40,695 nucleotides of DNA, from contig JAVYAJ010000190.1 of NCBI GenBank assembly GCA_032229885.1, positions 1 through 40,695 on the forward strand, read 5' to 3'. Under the pieces are notes generated by a model, which ran no database searches, had not been told where the DNA came from, and saw nothing but the letters and a program-made list of their open reading frames with translations. Source of the stretch: Anammoximicrobium sp032229885 (GTDB lineage Bacteria > Planctomycetota > Planctomycetia > Pirellulales > Pirellulaceae). The translations under genes were made by a program, and so were the position numbers. Every line of letters begins with the position of its first letter. Within the stretch, counting starts at the first letter, position 1. Shown here in pieces: positions 18,254 through 27,080 of this stretch.

Positions 18254-19921
18254 ATGCATTCGGCTTATCGTAGTCAGGTTATCAAGCAGTTGCGAGACCA
18301 GCAGGTTCGCTTTGCGCCTCGGGCTAGAAAACTCGAACAGATCGAGCGGGCCGAACGCCTGTTGAGCGAGCTCGATCCGGGCAAAATGTACAGCTACGAA
18401 TACCTGTGTTACCGCATTACGGACTATCGTCCGAACGCGTCGCCTCAGCTCGTTGTCTCGGGCGAGGAAGCGCGGCACGATATTCGTTTGTTTGTCGAAG
18501 ATGTCTCGGACGCCGCTAACGTTCGCGCGTGCGACTGGTCTGAGCCAATTCACACGGTCGAGGATTTGAGCCGCATGTTCAACGTCTCGTCGAAAACGAT
18601 CTCGCGTTGGCGCGAGCTGGGGTTGGTCAGCCGGCGTTTCGTCTTTTCCGGCGGCAAGAAACGGGTCGGCTTTTTGCAGAGCAGCGTCGATCGTTTTGTG
18701 CGCAGCGAACCGGAACGGGTCCAGCGGGGCGAGCGGTTCAGCCAGATAACGGCCCGTGAACGCACCCTGATCGTGGCCTATGCCCGGCGGTTGGCGGGCA
18801 CGGGCGCCGGGCAGTCCGAAGTTGCCCGGCGGACTGCCAAGCGTTTCGGTCGCAGCATGGAAACCATCCGGTACACGCTGAAAGGCTTCGGCGCCGCCCA
18901 TCCCGACATGGCCGTGTTCCCTGATCGTGCGCGTCCGCTGACCGACGAGCTCAAGGAAGCGATCTACCAAGACCACTGTCGCGGGCAGCGCGTCGAGGAT
19001 TTGGCGGATCGTCACGCGCGGACCCGAACGTCCATCTATCGGGTGATCAACGAAATGCGGGCGCGTCGTCTGTTGGAGCTGCCGCTGGATCACATCTACA
19101 ACGACGAGTTCGAGCGGCCAGGGGCGGACGAGATTATCACGGGACCGTTGCCCGTGGCTGTCGATGCGCCGAAGAAATCGCGGATTCCGGCCGGGCTGCC
19201 TGCCTATTTGGGGGCTCTGTACGAAGTGCCTTTGTTGACTCGCGAGCAAGAGCAACATCTGTTTCGCAAGTACAACTATTTCAAATATCGTGCCAGTCGG
19301 TTGCGTGAAGGCTTGGCGCCGGCGCGAGCCACGACGGCGGTCATGGATCGGATCGAGCAGTTGTACGCCCAGGCGGTCAAGGCCAAGAATCGCATCATCC
19401 AGGCGAACTTGCGGCTCGTGGTCTCGATTGCCAAGCGGCACGTCGGCCCCGGCGACGATTTTTTCGGCCTGGTCAGTGATGGGAACGTCTCGTTGATGCG
19501 GGCGGTCGACAAGTTCGATTATGCGCGAGGAAACAAGTTCAGCACGTACGCGACCTGGGCGGTGATGCGAAATTACGCTCGCACGATCCCCGACGAGTAC
19601 AAGCACCGCGAGCGTTTCCGCACTTGTCAGGACGATGCCTTTCAGGTCCAGCAGGACCAGCGGGCAATTCCGTTGGAAATGGAAGGCGCCCAGCACGTGC
19701 GCAAACAGCAGATCGAGCGCATCTTGTCCCGTCTCGACGAGCGCGAACAGCAAATTATCATCAGCCGATTCGGGTTGAACCATGCCCACGAACCACAGAC
19801 GCTCCAAGCCGTGGGGGCCCAACTGGGCGTCACCAAGGAACGCATCCGACAGATCGAGGCTCGGGCGCTAGACAAACTGCGCGAGGAAGCGGCCCGCGAG
19901 AAGATCGAGACGCCAGACTAG
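18254..19921 (+). CDS. Atypical sigma-70 factor with N-terminal helix-turn-helix modules and no sigma-3 domain
   Basis: 555 residues from ATG at 18254 (GAAGAG 8 nt upstream); the frame extends to 17993 without conserved sequence. Predicted modules: a MerR/excisionase-like HTH at about 100-148 (HTVEDLSRMFNVSSKTISRW); a second HTH at about 165-212 (EVARRTAKRFGRSMETIRY); a third at about 225-272 (VEDLADRHARTRTSIYRVIN). Sigma region 1.2 follows at 314-345 (LGALYEVPLLTREQEQHLF), region 2 at 375-460 (QANLRLVVSIAKRHVGPGDD, KFSTYATWAVMRNYAR), and region 4 at 485-545 (GAQLGVTKERIRQIEARALD). The RIPVHM-type region 3 of primary sigmas is missing, regions 2 and 4 being joined by a short linker. It is probably an alternative sigma whose N-terminus binds DNA or a regulator. 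Target promoters are unknown. Confidence 0.88.
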   Translation: MHSAYRSQVIKQLRDQQVRFAPRARKLEQIERAERLLSELDPGKMYSYEYLCYRITDYRPNASPQLVVSGEEARHDIRLFVEDVSDAANVRACDWSEPIHTVEDLSRMFNVSSKTISRWRELGLVSRRFVFSGGKKRVGFLQSSVDRFVRSEPERVQRGERFSQITARERTLIVAYARRLAGTGAGQSEVARRTAKRFGRSMETIRYTLKGFGAAHPDMAVFPDRARPLTDELKEAIYQDHCRGQRVEDLADRHARTRTSIYRVINEMRARRLLELPLDHIYNDEFERPGADEIITGPLPVAVDAPKKSRIPAGLPAYLGALYEVPLLTREQEQHLFRKYNYFKYRASRLREGLAPARATTAVMDRIEQLYAQAVKAKNRIIQANLRLVVSIAKRHVGPGDDFFGLVSDGNVSLMRAVDKFDYARGNKFSTYATWAVMRNYARTIPDEYKHRERFRTCQDDAFQVQQDQRAIPLEMEGAQHVRKQQIERILSRLDEREQQIIISRFGLNHAHEPQTLQAVGAQLGVTKERIRQIEARALDKLREEAAREKIETPD

Positions 19922-20529
19922 TGCCACAAATCGGAATCGATGGGGCATGGAACGGGAAATCGTCCCAGATTACCCGAAAAACGATCTGGGCCGAGATATA
20001 TGGCGATCGAAATGGCGGGACAACGAGCGCCGGGCAGTGCGCCGCCCTGGAGTCCGTCTGGTTGCGGCCACGCGTGGAGCGTGGCTCTTCATCGCTAGGC
20101 GCCCCTCAAAGGGTGTGTTTCGACTCGCAGACCAGGTACAAAACCGGCCGTCGTCGGCCGTAGATCCGGACTTGCGATACGACGCAGACTGGTGAAAGCC
20201 CGACTGCAGCGACCTGCCAGATGTGATTTGCGGCACGAGCGCGACGTCAAGGCTAAGGTAGTTGGGGCAACCGCGATTGTCTGGCAGCGGGAATTTCTTG
20301 CTCTGGCTAGTGCGACAACCCGAAAATTGTGATTGGATGGCGCACGGCCACCCGACCAAGCGGCCAGCCGCGCTTCGCCAGCCTTTCCCGCCTGGGCGAC
20401 TGCGGTCCATCACGTTTGTCCAGCGTCGCCCGCGCACTTTTTTTTGCCGGATGCGGCTTGCGGGAATCCGCAGTCTCGGTATACTAGCTCGTTTTCACGC
20501 GGGAGGGCTAGGCCTTCGTTGTTTCGCCA
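19922..20529. other. Intergenic region before the tRNA cluster
   Basis: About 600 bp with no credible gene. A hairpin CGGCCG-TCGT-CGGCCG lies at 20145-20160 without a T tract. The only clear signal is the promoter at 20458-20485 in front of tRNA-Thr. Confidence 0.55.
20458..20485 (+). promoter_or_regulatory. Promoter of the tRNA-tuf cluster
   Basis: TTGCGG (20458-20463), a 16-nt spacer and TATACT (20480-20485), ending 44 nt before the first tRNA. A T8 run at 20443-20450 precedes it. Spacing and placement fit a strong stable-RNA promoter. Confidence 0.6.
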
Positions 20530-20602
20530 GCCAGCGTAGCTCAGTTGGTAGAGCAGCTGATTTGTAATCAGCCGGTCGTGGGTTCGAGTCCCTCCGCTGG
20601 CT
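20530..20602 (+). tRNA. tRNA-Thr (anticodon TGT)
   Basis: Acceptor stem GCCAGCG / CGCTGGC with discriminator T; D-arm AGCTCAGTTGGTAGAGC; anticodon loop TTTGTAA; T-loop GGTTCGAGTCC. CCA is not encoded. It is the first of four tRNAs before tuf, as in E. coli thrU. Confidence 0.97.
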
Positions 20603-20869
20603 CAGCATGCCAGACCGGTGGACTGCCGCGAGCAGCCGCTCGCTGGAAATGAGAACGCCTGTCGCCAAGATCCTGGGCACGGCTTCACGCGTCCGTCTTC
20701 GAGAGCAGGTTTTTCGGAATACATTATACGAGGCGAACGACGCGCGGCAGGGCAGGTTGCGGCGCCGCTCATGGCGAACAGCGAGCTTTTTGCGGACGAA
20801 GCTCGCGTCTGTTTTCTCGCCCGCATGGCGCGTGTCGTACGTGTTGAATGCGACATTCATGCTGTAAAC

Positions 20870-20951
20870 GGGGGGTTACCCAAGCGGTCAAAGGGGACGG
20901 ACTGTAAATCCGTTGGCATAGCCTTCGCAGGTTCGAATCCTGCACCCCCCA
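20870..20951 (+). tRNA. tRNA-Tyr (anticodon GTA)
   Basis: 82 nt with the long variable arm of a class II tRNA. Acceptor GGGGGGT / ACCCCCC, discriminator A; anticodon loop CTGTAAA; T-arm GCAGGTTCGAATCCTGC. CCA is not encoded. Confidence 0.97.
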
Positions 20952-21025
20952 TATCGAAAATATCGCCTCAGGCTGCCCGCTTTTGTTCGCGGCCGGCTGT
21001 CCGAGGCTTGGTAGTGTGCGAGGCA

Positions 21026-21090
21026 TGATCGTGTATTGGGTGTGATCGTGTGCGGGCGTGATCGTGTGCGGGCGTGATCGTGCGCGGGCG
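21026..21090 (+). repeat. Short tandem repeat between tRNA-Tyr and tRNA-Gly
   Basis: Four units: a 17-bp variant (21026-21042) and three 16-bp units TGATCGTG(T/C)GCGGGCG (21043-21090). The last CGGGCG can pair with CGCCCG a few bases downstream to form a hairpin. Confidence 0.85.
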
Positions 21091-21135
21091 TCAAACGCGC
21101 CCGTGGTGTCGCTCCCGTGCACGTATGGCTCACAT

Positions 21136-21206
21136 GCGGGTGTAGCTCAATGGTAGAGCAATAGCCTTCCAAGCTGAAGACGAGGGTTCGATTCCCTTCA
21201 CCCGCT
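21136..21206 (+). tRNA. tRNA-Gly (anticodon TCC)
   Basis: 71 nt. Acceptor GCGGGTG / CACCCGC, discriminator T; D-arm AGCTCAATGGTAGAGC; anticodon loop CTTCCAA; T-arm AGGGTTCGATTCCCT. CCA is not encoded. It corresponds to glyT in the E. coli cluster. Confidence 0.97.
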
Positions 21207-21260
21207 CTGGCGAGCAGCTCCGGGGCAGTGACAGCTCTGGAAAATATGCGTTCGGGATCG

Positions 21261-21333
<73 letters not shown>

Positions 21334-21457
21334 CTCCGCGGATACCGTCTCGACGAACGTGGTGCAACCGTGTAACCTCGTCGTGATGAAACCGAAAACC
21401 ATTGTGGTTGTGTTGTGAAACGTTCTGTCGCACTTTGAAACGTAGGTGTAAGAAGCG

Positions 21458-22651
<1,194 letters not shown>

Positions 22652-22680
22652 GCATGATCGCTTGACTGACGAGCGACTGC

Positions 22681-22753
22681 AGGGGTGTAGCTCAATTGGC
22701 AGAGCACCGGTCTCCAAAACCGGGGGTTGCGAGTTCGACTCCCGCCACCCCTG
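22681..22753 (+). tRNA. tRNA-Trp (anticodon CCA)
   Basis: 73 nt. Acceptor AGGGGTG / CACCCCT, discriminator G as expected for Trp; anticodon loop CTCCAAA; T-loop GAGTTCGACTC. It lies 30 nt after tuf and 82 nt before secE, a common placement in bacteria. Confidence 0.97.
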
Positions 22754-22834
22754 CCATATTCCGCCTCGACGATCGGGTGACGGAACCCCGATCGTCGTGG
22801 CTCGACTTTCAGTGTCGCAGGGAGGCCCCGCGCG

Positions 22835-23275
22835 ATGCCAGCACAGAAAGCGACCTCGACGGCTATGTGGTTCGGAGAATTATTTCAGGCCGGCGTCTAC
22901 AAGCGAACCCAGGGCAGGATTGCGCGGCAGGTTACCTTTGCCGCGCTGGCGGTCACTTTTGGCCTCGCGGCGGCCGAGCTGTTTTACCACCGCTTGTGGT
23001 TCTCCACAAATGTCGTTATGGTGTTGTCCGCGATCCTGTTGGTCGGCGGGGCTTGGTTCAGCTTTCGGCTCGTGAACATGCCGCGGTTGGCCGACTTTCT
23101 CATCGCCGTCGAAGCGGAGATGAACAAGGTCTCGTGGCCCTCAAAAGGCGAATTGATTCGTAGTTCCATCGTGGTCATGTTCGTGCTGTTCCTGTTGGCG
23201 TCCGTATTGTTCGGGCTCGACGTCGTCTGGAGCTACGTGTTCGAGGCCATCGGGATTCTCAGAAAGGCGTCTTAG
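22835..23275 (+). CDS. secE: Preprotein translocase subunit SecE
   Basis: 146 residues; membrane subunit of the SecYEG channel. GGAGG stands 9 nt before the ATG. The conserved core is AVEAEMNKVSWPSKGELIRSS followed by the hallmark C-terminal membrane helix (IVVMFVLFLLASVLFGLDVV). Two further hydrophobic segments precede it (about residues 33-52 and 58-80), so it is a three-helix SecE like that of E. coli rather than the ~65-residue single-helix form. The secE-nusG order is near universal. Confidence 0.95.
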   Translation: MPAQKATSTAMWFGELFQAGVYKRTQGRIARQVTFAALAVTFGLAAAELFYHRLWFSTNVVMVLSAILLVGGAWFSFRLVNMPRLADFLIAVEAEMNKVSWPSKGELIRSSIVVMFVLFLLASVLFGLDVVWSYVFEAIGILRKAS

Positions 23276-23300
23276 CAGGCGGAGATTGCAGGCGGAGATT
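23275..23300 (+). repeat. Tandem 13-bp duplication carrying the nusG ribosome-binding site
   Basis: GCAGGCGGAGATT occurs twice in direct succession (23275-23287, 23288-23300), starting at the last base of the secE stop and ending at the nusG ATG. Each copy holds GGCGGAG, so there are two Shine-Dalgarno-like sites. The downstream one is 3-4 nt from the ATG. Confidence 0.9.
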
Positions 23301-24206
23301 ATGGTCGTGGATCAACCAGGCGACGCCAACGCCCCGGATCTTGCCGTTCCGCGCGGTTCGGATGCGAGCTCGGCGCCCCGGACGCCCGGCGACGATGTGT
23401 CTGCTGCCCCTGCTGGCCAGGATGGCGGCGCGCAGTCTGACGTCGGAGCGGAGGCTGACGGGCAGGCGGCTCTCGAACGCGAAGGCGGCCCGGCGGACCC
23501 CGAGGCGACCAGCCAGGACGCCGGCAAGGGCGGCCCGATCGATGTTGCTGAGGCGGTCGCCGGAGATGAAGCGGACGTCGACGATGAAGCAAAAGTAAGC
23601 GTCGAGGTCGACGCGAAAGAGGCTGAGGCGGATGCCGCGAACGAGGAACCCGAGGAGGCTGCGCCCGTCAAGGATTGGTACATCCTCAAAGTACAGGTGA
23701 ATCGCGAGGATACGATTCGGCAAGCGTTACAGCGCCGCATCAAGCGAGAAGGCCTGGACGACTTGTTTGGCGACATTATTGTTCCGACCGAAGAAGTCCG
23801 CGAGTTCGGCAAGAGCGGCAAGTCCAAGGTGGTCAAGCGCAAGCTGTACCCCGGCTATTTGGTGGTCCAAATGGCGATCACGGACGAAACCTGGTTTTTA
23901 CTGCGAGAAACGTCCGGAATCGGCGATTTTACGGGCGCCGGCGGCAAGCCCACGCCGATGGAGCCGCGCGACGTCGAACGCCTTCTTCGGTTGGGGATGA
24001 CGGGCGAAGAGGGCGGACCTCAGGCCAAGACGGCCATCGCGTTCAAGATTGGCGATCAAGTCCGGGTCAAAGAAGGCAATTTCCAGAATTTCGAGGGGCA
24101 GGTCAGCGCGATCGACGCGGCGAACGGGCGGATCACGGTGATGATCAGCATTTTCAACCGGCTGACGCCTGTTGAATTTGAGCACTGGAATGTAGAATCC
24201 ACGTGA
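23301..24206 (+). CDS. nusG: Transcription factor NusG with acidic N-terminal extension
   Basis: 301 residues from ATG at 23301, against ~180 for ordinary NusG. Residues 1-121 are an Ala/Asp/Glu-rich, low-complexity extension, probably disordered. The NGN domain starts at VKDWYILKVQ (about 122) and includes KRKLYPGYLVVQM and the variable TSGIGDFTGAGGKP region. The KOW domain is at the C-terminus (FKIGDQVRVKEGNFQNFEGQ). NusG binds the RNA polymerase clamp and, through KOW, Rho or ribosomal protein S10. An alternative TTG start at 23286 would add only five residues. Confidence 0.95.
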   Translation: MVVDQPGDANAPDLAVPRGSDASSAPRTPGDDVSAAPAGQDGGAQSDVGAEADGQAALEREGGPADPEATSQDAGKGGPIDVAEAVAGDEADVDDEAKVSVEVDAKEAEADAANEEPEEAAPVKDWYILKVQVNREDTIRQALQRRIKREGLDDLFGDIIVPTEEVREFGKSGKSKVVKRKLYPGYLVVQMAITDETWFLLRETSGIGDFTGAGGKPTPMEPRDVERLLRLGMTGEEGGPQAKTAIAFKIGDQVRVKEGNFQNFEGQVSAIDAANGRITVMISIFNRLTPVEFEHWNVEST

Positions 24207-24239
24207 TGTGGGTGAACCGAGGACTGGAAGGGTTGTTCG

Positions 24240-24665
24240 ATGGCAAAGCAAGTGGCGGGCCAAGTGAAGTTCCAAGTACCCGGAGGGCAAGCGACTCCGG
24301 CGCCCCCTGTGGGATCTTCGCTGGGCAGATTCGGGATCAACCTGGGCCAGTTCGTTCAACAGTTCAACGATCGGACTCGCGAATATAACGGAACACCGAT
24401 TCCGGTGATTGTCACGGTTTACAGTGATCGGACGTTCGAGTTCATTACGAAATGCCCGCCAGTTTCCTCTCTCCTGAAGCAGGCTGCCGGAGTTGCCAAA
24501 GGTTCCGGCACGCCCAACAAGAACAAGATTGGGCGCCTGACGCGAGCCCAAGTTCTGCAGGTCGCCGAAAAGAAGATGCCCGATTTGAATGCGAGCAGCC
24601 TGGAAGCGGCTTGCCTGCTGGTCGAGGGGTCGGCGCGCAGCATGGGTTTGGAGATTGTGGATTGA
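24240..24665 (+). CDS. rplK: 50S ribosomal protein L11
   Basis: 141 residues, the usual length. Part of the GTPase-associated centre with 23S rRNA and L10/L12. N-terminal motif GQATPAPPVGSSLGRFGIN, with the proline-rich region whose changes give thiostrepton resistance elsewhere; C-terminal rRNA-binding domain with KKMPDLNASSLEAA. GGAAGGG lies ~8 nt before the ATG. First ribosomal gene of the rplKAJL-rpoBC series. Confidence 0.97.
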   Translation: MAKQVAGQVKFQVPGGQATPAPPVGSSLGRFGINLGQFVQQFNDRTREYNGTPIPVIVTVYSDRTFEFITKCPPVSSLLKQAAGVAKGSGTPNKNKIGRLTRAQVLQVAEKKMPDLNASSLEAACLLVEGSARSMGLEIVD

Positions 24666-24829
24666 AACCACCCGCGGGCCGATCGGCGGACAATGCGGCG
24701 GAGAGAATCGCGCCGCAGTCGTTCGCAACGTAGCTTTCAGCGTCGTCACGACGGCTGCCGCGAGCTCGCCGCGGTTCGTCATGAGGGCCGTCGCGAGGGT
24801 ACAACGAACACTTAGATTTCGGTAACGAG

Positions 24830-25510
24830 ATGACGAAACAATCCAAACGATTTCGGGCGCTGCTCGACAAGGTCAAAGGCAAGGAAACCCTTCCGTTGGA
24901 CGCCGCGGTGGAGCGTGTCCAGCAGTTCGCTACGACCAAGTTCGACCAATCGGTCGAGATCCACATCCGGCTGGGCATCGATCCGAAGCAAGCGGACCAG
25001 ATCGTTCGCGGTTCGATCGTGCTGCCGCACGGCATCGGCAAGACGCAGCGAGTGGCCGTGTTCGCCAAAGGCGACTTGGCCGCCGCCGCGTTGGAAGCGG
25101 GCGCCGATGTGGTCGGGCAAGAGGATCTGGCACAACGGATCAAAGAAGGCTGGACGGATTTCGACGCCTGTATCGCGGCGCCGGACATGATGGGTTTGGT
25201 AGGGCCGTTGGGCAAGGTGCTCGGCCCGCGAGGGTTGATGCCGTCGCCACGTGCCGGGACGGTGACCGTCGAAGTTGCCCGCATGGTTCGTGAATACAAG
25301 GCGGGCAAGGTCGAATTTCGCAACGACGCCGGTGGAAATGTGCACGCGGTCGTCGGCAAGTTGAGTTTCGCTAAGGACAAGTTGGCTGAAAACGTCCGCG
25401 CGTTCATCGACCATATCTTGACGCTCAAGCCGACGGCCGTCAAAGGCACGTATGTGCGGGGGGTGGTGATCGCCGCCACCATGAGCCCTTCGGTGCGAGT
25501 GGCTGCGTGA
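24830..25510 (+). CDS. rplA: 50S ribosomal protein L1
   Basis: 226 residues. L1 stalk protein and, in many bacteria, autogenous translational repressor of the L11-L1 genes. Conserved features are FDQSVEIHIRLGIDPKQADQ, MGLVGPLGKVLGPRGLMPSP (the family signature) and KAGKVEFRNDAGGNVHAVVG. The 164-bp spacer after rplK is longer than usual. No clear L1-binding site could be identified by eye. Confidence 0.97.
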   Translation: MTKQSKRFRALLDKVKGKETLPLDAAVERVQQFATTKFDQSVEIHIRLGIDPKQADQIVRGSIVLPHGIGKTQRVAVFAKGDLAAAALEAGADVVGQEDLAQRIKEGWTDFDACIAAPDMMGLVGPLGKVLGPRGLMPSPRAGTVTVEVARMVREYKAGKVEFRNDAGGNVHAVVGKLSFAKDKLAENVRAFIDHILTLKPTAVKGTYVRGVVIAATMSPSVRVAA

Positions 25511-25544
25511 AACAAGTACGCCGTTTGCTGGATACAACTAGGCA

Positions 25545-26135
25545 ATGAGCAAATACGTAAAAGATCTGATCAGCCGAGATATCGCCCGGCGGCTGGGTGG
25601 CGTCGACGAGGCGTTGCTGGTGAACGTGGTGGGGCTCGACGCCGGCAAGACGCACGCCTTGCGGACGCAATTGCGCCAGAAGGAAATCAGCCTGCTGGTT
25701 GTGAAGAGCAGTCTCGCGCGGCGCGCCGCCGAAGGGACGCCTCTGGCAGCGGCCTTCAGTGGACTCGAAGGTCCGCTGGCGCTGGTCTGGGGCGAAATGG
25801 ACTTCGTGAGCCTGGCGAAGGAGATCACCGCGCTGGAGGCTAATCCGGACTTTCCTGCTCTAGAGACTCGCGGCGGCGTGATGGACGGAGCGCATTTGTC
25901 CGCCGCGGAAGTGAAAGCTGTCAGCCTGTGGCCGAACCGGGACGAGCAGATTCGGATCCTGGTCGGCCAGATTCTGGCGCCGGGCGCCAATCTGGTTTCT
26001 CAGTTGTGCAGCCCGGGCGGCGCGTTGGCGAGCCAGATCGAGAAAAAGGCGGAGGACGGCCAGCAAGATGAAGGTGGCGGTGATGCGCCTTCGGGGGAGG
26101 AGGCCGCGACGGTGGTGGAGGAGACTGCGGGCTGA
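25545..26135 (+). CDS. rplJ: 50S ribosomal protein L10
   Basis: 196 residues. Base of the L7/L12 stalk, binding L11-region rRNA. N-terminal motif KDLISRDIARRLGGVDEALLVN; the helix that binds L7/L12 dimers is towards the C-terminus. The last ~30 residues are an added Glu/Gly/Ala-rich tail (EGGGDAPSGEEAATVVEE). It starts 34 nt after rplA. Confidence 0.95.
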   Translation: MSKYVKDLISRDIARRLGGVDEALLVNVVGLDAGKTHALRTQLRQKEISLLVVKSSLARRAAEGTPLAAAFSGLEGPLALVWGEMDFVSLAKEITALEANPDFPALETRGGVMDGAHLSAAEVKAVSLWPNRDEQIRILVGQILAPGANLVSQLCSPGGALASQIEKKAEDGQQDEGGGDAPSGEEAATVVEETAG

Positions 26136-26439
26136 GTTCCGTGGAGTGGCGACCCGGGCGAGCGTGTCGCCCCCGAAAGCCCAGAGAGTCGGGCAGGGAA
26201 GCGTCGTGGGATCGCACGTGGCCACGTGGGCCGAGCGGGCGCGGGGCGTGGCTGGCCCGGCGGAGAGCACACGCGGTCGTCGCCGCGACGAGCATGTGTA
26301 CGGGGACAGAAAATTCTTGAGAGCCGTCGGGTAAGGGTGACTTGCGTCTCGGCTCGGGATCGGTTGCTGATCTGTGTCTAATGTCTGCACCGAATGTCGA
26401 CCCATGCGGTGCGCAATGTGAGAAAGGGTCTGGAAGACA
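26136..26439. other. rplJ-rplL spacer, 304 bp
   Basis: No gene is seen. The spacer is several times longer than the usual tens of bases. It contains GGCGAC/GTCGCC inverted segments near 26149-26171 and a perfect 14-nt palindrome CACGTGGCCACGTG at 26215-26228. It may hold an rplL promoter, an attenuator or an RNA processing site, but I find no clear -35/-10 pair. Confidence 0.5.
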
Positions 26440-26853
26440 ATGTCCGAAGTAGTAGCATCGAGCTTTTCTGCCGAGATCGTCGAATTCGCGGATCGCATCG
26501 CGGGTCTCACGCTCAAGCAGGCGAAGGAACTGAGCGATTGTTTGAAGGAGAAATACGGAATCGAGCCGGCCGCGGGCGGGGCGGTTATGATGGCCGGCCC
26601 GATGATGGGCGGCGGCGCCGCGGCGCCTCAGGCGGCCGAGCAGACCGAATTCGATGTTGTGTTGACGGGCTTTGGCGACAAGAAGCTGAACGTCGTCAAG
26701 GTGGTCAAGAACATTACCGGCGCGTCGCTGATGGATGCGAAGAAGTTGGTCGAGTCGGCGCCGGCCACTCTGAAGCAGGGCGTTTCGAAAGAGGAAGCCG
26801 CGAAGCTGAAGGCCGAGCTAGAAGAGGCCGGAGCTTCGATCGAGCTGAAGTAG
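26440..26853 (+). CDS. rplL: 50S ribosomal protein L7/L12
   Basis: 137 residues. N-terminal dimerisation domain (about 10-45), an Ala/Gly/Met-rich hinge (GGAVMMAGPMMGGGAAAP), and a C-terminal factor-binding domain with FDVVLTGFGDKKLNVVKVV, DAKKLVESAP and KEEAAKLKAELEEAGA. It recruits EF-Tu and EF-G through the stalk. GGAAG lies a few bases before the ATG. Confidence 0.97.
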   Translation: MSEVVASSFSAEIVEFADRIAGLTLKQAKELSDCLKEKYGIEPAAGGAVMMAGPMMGGGAAAPQAAEQTEFDVVLTGFGDKKLNVVKVVKNITGASLMDAKKLVESAPATLKQGVSKEEAAKLKAELEEAGASIELK

Positions 26854-27080
26854 CTCGAACCGTGTTCGACGAGCAGGATGGAACGTCGCCGGGTTCCGTC
26901 GAGGTCCGGTGGCGCGGGTATCTTGAGATTGATTTCGATCGTCGCGAATTCAACTGCTAGCATTGGCGGTACCGTTCCCGGGTCGCGCTGCGCGCCCCGA
27001 GCGTGGCTGAGGGTACGCCATGTCTTTTTTGGGCGAGCCCGCGGCTTGCCTGACCTTCCTCTTTCTGGAGCATGCGCCCC

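Noticed and set aside
19970..20437. 155-codon minus-strand frame before the tRNA cluster
   Set aside because: Arg/Ser-rich translation without motif or ribosome-binding site; typical of non-coding GC-rich DNA.
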